The notes under the pieces are model-generated. The model did no database searches. It saw only the letters and a program-made list of their open reading frames with translations, and was not told the DNA's origin. A stretch of 6,345 bases of DNA from JAKQIM01 sp964633225 (GTDB lineage: Bacteria; Chloroflexota; Anaerolineae; Anaerolineales; UBA4823), in NCBI GenBank assembly GCA_964633225.1, contig CAZWFQ010000136.1, positions 1 to 6,345 on the forward strand, given 5' to 3'. Below are positions 6,313 to 6,345 of the stretch, in pieces. The number at the start of each line of letters is the position of its first letter. Within the stretch, counting starts at the first letter, position 1. The position numbers and the translations under genes were made by a program.

Positions 6313-6345
6313 ATGAAACGACGAGGAACGACTAGTGCGGGGCGG
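6313..6345 (+). CDS. Possible start of next gene, cut by window edge
   Basis: ATG at 6313 opens an uninterrupted 11-codon frame to the window end, reading MKRRGTTSAGR. It has a purine-rich ribosome-site candidate just upstream. The basic beginning could precede a membrane segment, but too little is visible to recognise a family. It has its own 58-base leader instead of the ATGA overlap used in the operon, so it may or may not belong to the same transcript. Confidence 0.35.
   Translation, partial: MKRRGTTSAGR

Overview
The window is almost wholly one tightly packed, plus-strand carotenoid operon from a GC-rich bacterium. Gene order is crtI (5' end missing) - crtB - cruF-type hydratase - plsY-like acyltransferase - cruG-type glycosyltransferase - crtD-type desaturase. 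A 58-base gap follows, then what may be the first codons of another gene. Use of a CrtI-type desaturase argues against a typical cyanobacterium, although CruF and CruG are best known from cyanobacterial myxoxanthophyll synthesis, and CruF also from Deinococcus. High GC, CrtI/CrtB chemistry and CruF/CruG enzymes together would suit Chloroflexota or a Deinococcus-like lineage. This is a low-confidence inference, because no rRNA or phylogenetic marker is present.

Layout: 2-1327 is CrtI, phytoene to lycopene-type polyenes, lacking roughly the first 65-70 residues with the N-terminal FAD motif. 1300-2250 is phytoene synthase CrtB, overlapping crtI by 28 bases. 2247-3020 is a membrane CruF (carotenoid 1',2'-hydratase). 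3017-3631 is a membrane protein of the PlsY (acyl-phosphate:glycerol-3-phosphate acyltransferase) family with altered signature residues. 3628-4761 is a GT2 glycosyltransferase with membrane segments, CruG-like. 4758-6254 is a second CrtI-superfamily enzyme with CrtD-like motifs. The last four junctions of the operon are all 4-base ATGA stop/start overlaps, so translation is probably coupled throughout.

Pathway reading (inference): CrtB makes phytoene and CrtI desaturates it. CruF adds water to a psi end to give a 1'-hydroxyl, the CrtD-like enzyme adds the 3',4' double bond, and the CruG-like enzyme attaches a sugar. The PlsY-like protein sits between hydratase and glycosyltransferase, which makes it a candidate for acylating the carotenoid glycoside (a glycoside fatty-acid ester). 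Its departures from the PlsY signature, Asp for the conserved motif-1 Ser and Asp for the motif-3 Asn, strengthen the case that it is not the housekeeping PlsY. This is the most interesting element here. No lycopene cyclase, ketolase, regulator, RNA gene, mobile element or CRISPR array is visible.
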